DNA of 64,000 nucleotides, from contig NZ_JAFIBU010000001.1 of NCBI RefSeq assembly GCF_017833255.1, forward strand, positions 558,001-622,000. The letters are read 5' to 3'. The DNA comes from Paenibacillus sp. PvR098 (GTDB lineage Bacteria > Bacillota > Bacilli > Paenibacillales > NBRC-103111). The notes below the pieces were generated by a model. It did no database searches. It had not been told where the DNA came from and saw nothing but the letters and a program-made list of their open reading frames with translations. Both the position numbers and the translations under genes were made by a program. Within the stretch, counting starts at the first letter, position 1. Each line of letters starts with the position of its first letter. This document shows positions 61,314-64,000 of the stretch, one piece after another.

Positions 61314-62198
61314 TCACACGATACAAATCATGTTCCGTCCGTTATTTTTTGCTGAATACAGCGCTTTATCGGTTTCTTCCATCATATCTTGCATGTTGAA
61401 ATCGGATGATTTGGTAATGATACCCATGGATACGGTTACAGTTAGAGTTAAATCCCCCACAGGAATTTGTAAATCTTGTATCGCGGAATGAACTCTTCTC
61501 GCGACGCTCAATGCTTCTGCTTCATCTGTTTCCGGTAAGAGTATGGCGAACTCTTCTCCGCCGATCCTAGCGCAAATATCCGTTTCTCTTGTGTTTTCAA
61601 GCACGGTATCTGCTATTTTGATCAATACTTCATCTCCAACAAAATGGCCGTGACGATCGTTTATATTTTTGAAGCGGTCGATGTCCAAAATGATAAAAGA
61701 AATGGGATGATGATATCGACTGGCTCTAGCCATTTCTTCTATAAATTTCTTTTCCAAATATCTGCGGTTGTGAAGAGAGGTTAGAGTATCTGATATCGCT
61801 AACTCGATTAATTTTTCTTCCATGATTTTACGTTCTGTAATATTGATGTGAGAAATCGTAGCACCCTTAATTTCCGATTTGACAAGAAGAGGAGTCACAT
61901 TCATCAAGAACCATCTTTTCTCATACGCGGAATCACAGGGGTACTCATAAGTAAAGTTCGGCTTGTTCCCAAAGAGAACGGAGAGGATTCCTTCGAGCAC
62001 TTCTCTGTTTTCTCCACAATAATCAAAATAATTGGCACCGATACCGCAAGCGGCCAAATCACCGCCATTATTGGAGGCAAACGAAATCCACGACTCATTG
62101 ACAAAAATAATCGTTCCTTTTGTATCGATCAAAGCAATCTGGTCTATCAGTGAGTTCACAATAGCAAGACTCAAGTGTTCAACATTAGATGAAACCAT
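61314..62198 (-). CDS. PAS-GGDEF diguanylate cyclase
   Basis: A 294-residue protein read from ATG 62198 with AGGGGC (62212-62207) upstream; TTG 62204 overlaps that site. It has an N-terminal PAS domain (about residues 8-125; IDTKGTIIFVNESWI) and a GGDEF domain with active site GGEEF (213-217) and an inhibitory I-site RETD (204-207), five residues before the active motif. So it should make c-di-GMP and be inhibited by it. There is no membrane segment. It is expressed behind a c-di-GMP riboswitch and terminator. Confidence 0.94.
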   Translation of the reverse strand: MVSSNVEHLSLAIVNSLIDQIALIDTKGTIIFVNESWISFASNNGGDLAACGIGANYFDYCGENREVLEGILSVLFGNKPNFTYEYPCDSAYEKRWFLMNVTPLLVKSEIKGATISHINITERKIMEEKLIELAISDTLTSLHNRRYLEKKFIEEMARASRYHHPISFIILDIDRFKNINDRHGHFVGDEVLIKIADTVLENTRETDICARIGGEEFAILLPETDEAEALSVARRVHSAIQDLQIPVGDLTLTVTVSMGIITKSSDFNMQDMMEETDKALYSAKNNGRNMICIV

Positions 62199-62261
62199 GA
62201 CCAATCGCCCCTAACCAGCAGAATCTCGAAATAGGTATACATGAACACCTCTCAATCCGCA

Positions 62262-62287
62262 AAAATAACCCCCCAGAATAAGGGGGG
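62262..62287 (-). terminator. Expression-platform terminator of the second riboswitch
   Basis: On the - strand CCCCCC (62287-62282) pairs with GGGGGG (62274-62269) around a seven-base loop, followed by TTATTTTT. Confidence 0.85.
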
Positions 62288-62296
62288 CCTCATACT

Positions 62297-62380
62297 GGCA
62301 GCTGGCTGGCATATTGTACAAGAAGATGTACAGTTTAGCCCCTGTAGTTTTGCGGCCTTATTTTTCAATAAGTGTGCCCG
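62297..62380 (-). ncRNA. Second cyclic-di-GMP-I (GEMM-I) riboswitch aptamer
   Basis: Read on the - strand from 62380: GGGCACAC, P2 CTTATT-GAAA-AATAAG, GCCGCAAAAC, AGGGGCTAAAC, a P3 stem TGTACA/TGTACA, then ATGCCAGCCAGCTGCC ending at 62297. These are the GEMM-I core elements. The terminator and the diguanylate cyclase gene follow. GGGGC in the aptamer can pair with GCCCC of the terminator, an antiterminator option. Confidence 0.92.
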
Positions 62381-62431
62381 TCATATTGTATTTGTTTCTT
62401 GATCATTAATACAAAGTCATCTTTATCCTTT

Positions 62432-62460
62432 ATTATAATCTTGTTATGTTAAGTTGTCAC
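62432..62460 (-). promoter_or_regulatory. Sigma-A promoter of the GGDEF transcript
   Basis: On the - strand GTGACA (62460-62455), 17 bases, perfect TATAAT (62437-62432), about 50 bases before the aptamer. Confidence 0.75.
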
Positions 62461-62482
62461 TGCGGTTTCGACAAATAACAAC

Positions 62483-62511
62483 ATTAAATGCGAACTATTT
62501 CTTGATATAAT
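62483..62511 (+). promoter_or_regulatory. Weak promoter for the dehydrogenase gene
   Basis: TATAAT (62506-62511) with a poor -35 (ATTAAA, 62483-62488), 51 bases before ATG 62562. Confidence 0.45.
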
Positions 62512-62561
62512 GTAGATATGGCTATTTAAATATCCAGACACTATCCGCAGGAGGAAAGACA

Positions 62562-63647
62562 ATGAATGGAGTTCACTTCGTTTTGGGATCCCCAAACGCC
62601 TACATCCACGAACCTGGTATTTTGCGTAAGGCTGGAGAATGGATAGGAAAATACGGCAGATCCGTATTTATCGTAAGCGGCGAGAAATCTTGGAACAGCT
62701 GCGGAAGCCGGTTGGCCTTCAGCTTGGATGAGTCGGGAATTCGTTATGAGATGCATCGATACCGTGGAGAATGTTCCTATGAAGAAATGGAACGATTGAA
62801 AGCGCTTGTGGATTCGGGTGTAGATCTGATCTGCGGCGTGGGGGGCGGGAAAGTAATGGATACCTCTAAAGCTCTGGCTGATGCCCTAGGCAAACCGTTT
62901 GTGGCCATCCCCACCTTGGCTGCAACATGTGCAGCTGTCGCCAATCTATCGATCATGTACACTGAAGACGGTGTTTACTTGAATTTTCCCGTTTATGTCC
63001 GGGGGACGCTGCTTTGTTTAGTGGATACGGAGATCATTGCACAAGCTCCTGCTCGTTATTTGGCCGCGGGCATTGCGGATACATTGGCGAAGTGGATCGA
63101 AGCGCCGATGTCTGCCACCGGGAGAAAGCATAATCTCCCAACGATTGGCGGACTTCAGGCGGCCAAGCTTTGTTATGACACGCTGATTCAGCACAGCGCA
63201 CAGGCGCTGGAGGATGCCCGACAAGGAATACCAAGCGAAGCGCTTCAGCAAGTTATCGATGCGAATATTTTATTCAGCGGATTGGTAGGCGGGCTTGGAG
63301 AAGACAATTGCCGAACAGCAGCGGCTCATGCGATACATAATGGTCTGACCGCCATCCAAGACACCCATGAGGCTTATCATGGGGAAAAGGTGGCATACGG
63401 CATTTTAGTACAACTTGTCTTGGAACACCGGTCAAAGCATGAGATGGACGAGATGCTGGCGTTTTATAAAGAAGTCGGGCTCCCGCATCGGCTTGACCAG
63501 ATAGGAATTCATAGGGAGTTAACGAATGAGGAATGGAATGAGATTGCGCGGGTGTCGCTTCTTCCGGAAGGCACGATGGCTAATATGCCGTTTGCCATTT
63601 CAAGCGAGATGGTCATCCGTGCGATTAGAGAAGTAGAGAGCTGGTAA
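62562..63647 (+). CDS. gldA: Iron-containing alcohol dehydrogenase, glycerol dehydrogenase-like
   Basis: A 361-residue NAD-dependent enzyme: NAD loop GVGGGKVMDTSKA, AIPTLAATCAAVA, and metal ligands in GIADTLAKW, AAAHAIHNGL and HGEKVAYGI. This layout is that of glycerol dehydrogenase GldA and related polyol dehydrogenases; substrate not certain. CAGGAGG precedes ATG 62562. It is divergent from the GGDEF gene, with 360 bases of shared regulatory DNA. Confidence 0.88.
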   Translation: MNGVHFVLGSPNAYIHEPGILRKAGEWIGKYGRSVFIVSGEKSWNSCGSRLAFSLDESGIRYEMHRYRGECSYEEMERLKALVDSGVDLICGVGGGKVMDTSKALADALGKPFVAIPTLAATCAAVANLSIMYTEDGVYLNFPVYVRGTLLCLVDTEIIAQAPARYLAAGIADTLAKWIEAPMSATGRKHNLPTIGGLQAAKLCYDTLIQHSAQALEDARQGIPSEALQQVIDANILFSGLVGGLGEDNCRTAAAHAIHNGLTAIQDTHEAYHGEKVAYGILVQLVLEHRSKHEMDEMLAFYKEVGLPHRLDQIGIHRELTNEEWNEIARVSLLPEGTMANMPFAISSEMVIRAIREVESW

Positions 63648-63666
63648 CGAGTTATCATCGCAGGGA

Positions 63667-63697
63667 ATACCCATGACAAATGTCATGGGTATTTTTG
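63667..63697 (+). terminator. Terminator after the dehydrogenase gene
   Basis: ATACCCATGACA (63667-63678) pairs perfectly with TGTCATGGGTAT (63681-63692), followed by TTTTG. Confidence 0.93.
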
Positions 63698-63842
63698 TTG
63701 CCTATTAAAATATGACTAGCTCTCTCCGCGTTAACCGTTTCTTTTAGCCATTGATTTACATACACCTATCATAGAAAAAGAAAAGGTATCCGTCTGTTTA
63801 AAATAATCTTACTAACATCACAGAAAGGAGAGATGACCAATA

Positions 63843-64000
63843 ATGAAGAAACACGTCCTTATTATTGCTGCTCATCCTGACGATGAACTGCTGGGCTCGG
63901 GAGGGACGATAAAAAAATTGATTCAAAATGGATTTGAGGTGATTACTGTCATCACCGCCAGGGGCCGACCGGAGGAAGATCATCATATACGGCAGTTTGC
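63843..64000 (+). CDS. PIG-L family deacetylase, 5' part
   Basis: The window ends after 52 codons. The N-terminus KKHVLIIAAHPDDELLGSGG holds the AHPDDE zinc motif of LmbE/PIG-L N-acetylglucosaminyl deacetylases (BshB in bacillithiol synthesis is one branch). AAAGGAGAG precedes ATG 63843. The substrate cannot be told from this part. The 195 bases between the dehydrogenase stop and this start hold only the terminator at 63667. Confidence 0.9.
   Translation, partial: MKKHVLIIAAHPDDELLGSGGTIKKLIQNGFEVITVITARGRPEEDHHIRQF

Noticed and set aside
1-64000. CRISPR arrays, insertion sequences, prophage and tRNA or rRNA genes
   Set aside because: No regularly spaced direct repeats, transposase or integrase motifs, or tRNA cloverleaf patterns were seen on either strand by eye.

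Overview
The window is chromosomal DNA from a spore-forming Bacillota bacterium, most likely Paenibacillus or a close relative (inference). It carries spoVF-type dpaA/dpaB, spoIIIE, sleB, spoVS and a Spo0E-type phosphatase. Gene starts are ATG/GTG/TTG behind strong AGGAGG-type ribosome sites. The order ylxY–mlpA–dpaA–dpaB–asd–dapG–dapA–rnjB–tepA–ylzJ–spoIIIE, then ymfF–ymfH–ymfI–ymfJ–ymfK–ymfM–pgsA–cinA–recA–rny–ymdB–spoVS, then miaB–ricA, follows the Bacillus subtilis backbone. Non-subtilis insertions are dut, sleB, a yajQ-rimO pair, recX, a dipeptidase and korAB. Nearly every gene is on the + strand; only three supported genes, and one doubtful reading frame, are on the - strand. No rRNA, tRNA, insertion sequence, prophage or CRISPR array was recognised.

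Layout. 1-7.2 kb: end of a polysaccharide-deacetylase gene, an M16 peptidase, dUTPase, dipicolinate synthase and the aspartate/lysine (DAP) pathway that feeds it. 7.4-13.8 kb: RNase J, ClpP-like TepA, SpoIIIE and the cortex-lytic enzyme SleB. 13.9-20.3 kb: the ymfFHI (EF-P modification) and ymfJKM group. 20.4-29.5 kb: RNA/tRNA/ribosome modification, phospholipid synthesis, RecA/RecX, RNase Y, YmdB, SpoVS. 29.5-36.1 kb: a dipeptidase, a 2-oxoacid:ferredoxin oxidoreductase, a PduL-like phosphotransacylase, MiaB and RicA. 36.2-52.2 kb: accessory genes (cytochrome P450, NikR, cytochrome c, two-part chromate transporter, HrpB helicase, M48 protease, a Crh-like HPr, several small membrane proteins, ZIP transporter). 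52.4-57.5 kb: a five-gene ABC importer of the peptide/nickel class. 57.5-62.5 kb: a cyclic-di-GMP island. 62.5 kb to the end: a glycerol-dehydrogenase-like enzyme and the start of a PIG-L deacetylase.

The most interesting region is 57.7-62.5 kb. It has two class I cyclic-di-GMP (GEMM-I) riboswitches, each with its own Rho-independent terminator. One (+ strand, 57736-57823) precedes a Spo0E-like aspartyl-phosphate phosphatase gene and an HD-GYP phosphodiesterase gene. The other (- strand, 62380-62297) precedes a PAS-GGDEF diguanylate cyclase gene with an intact inhibitory site. Read together they suggest a local circuit in which c-di-GMP controls the genes that make it, those that destroy it, and a probable antagonist of the Spo0A sporulation phosphorelay. 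A CAP-domain secreted protein and a cyclase-family hydrolase lie between them.

Other points: a Crh-type HPr (Gln15, Ser46) with a cre-like site on its promoter; an ATT start codon for ymdB; a LexA box before recA behind an upstream promoter-plus-terminator pair; a terminator-like attenuator before rny; sporulation-sigma-type promoters before dpaA, sleB and spoVS; a frameshifted small membrane-protein gene at 39.5 kb; and NikR lying 14 kb from the importer it might control. Start positions were chosen by ribosome-site spacing and recalled family N-termini; no database search was run.
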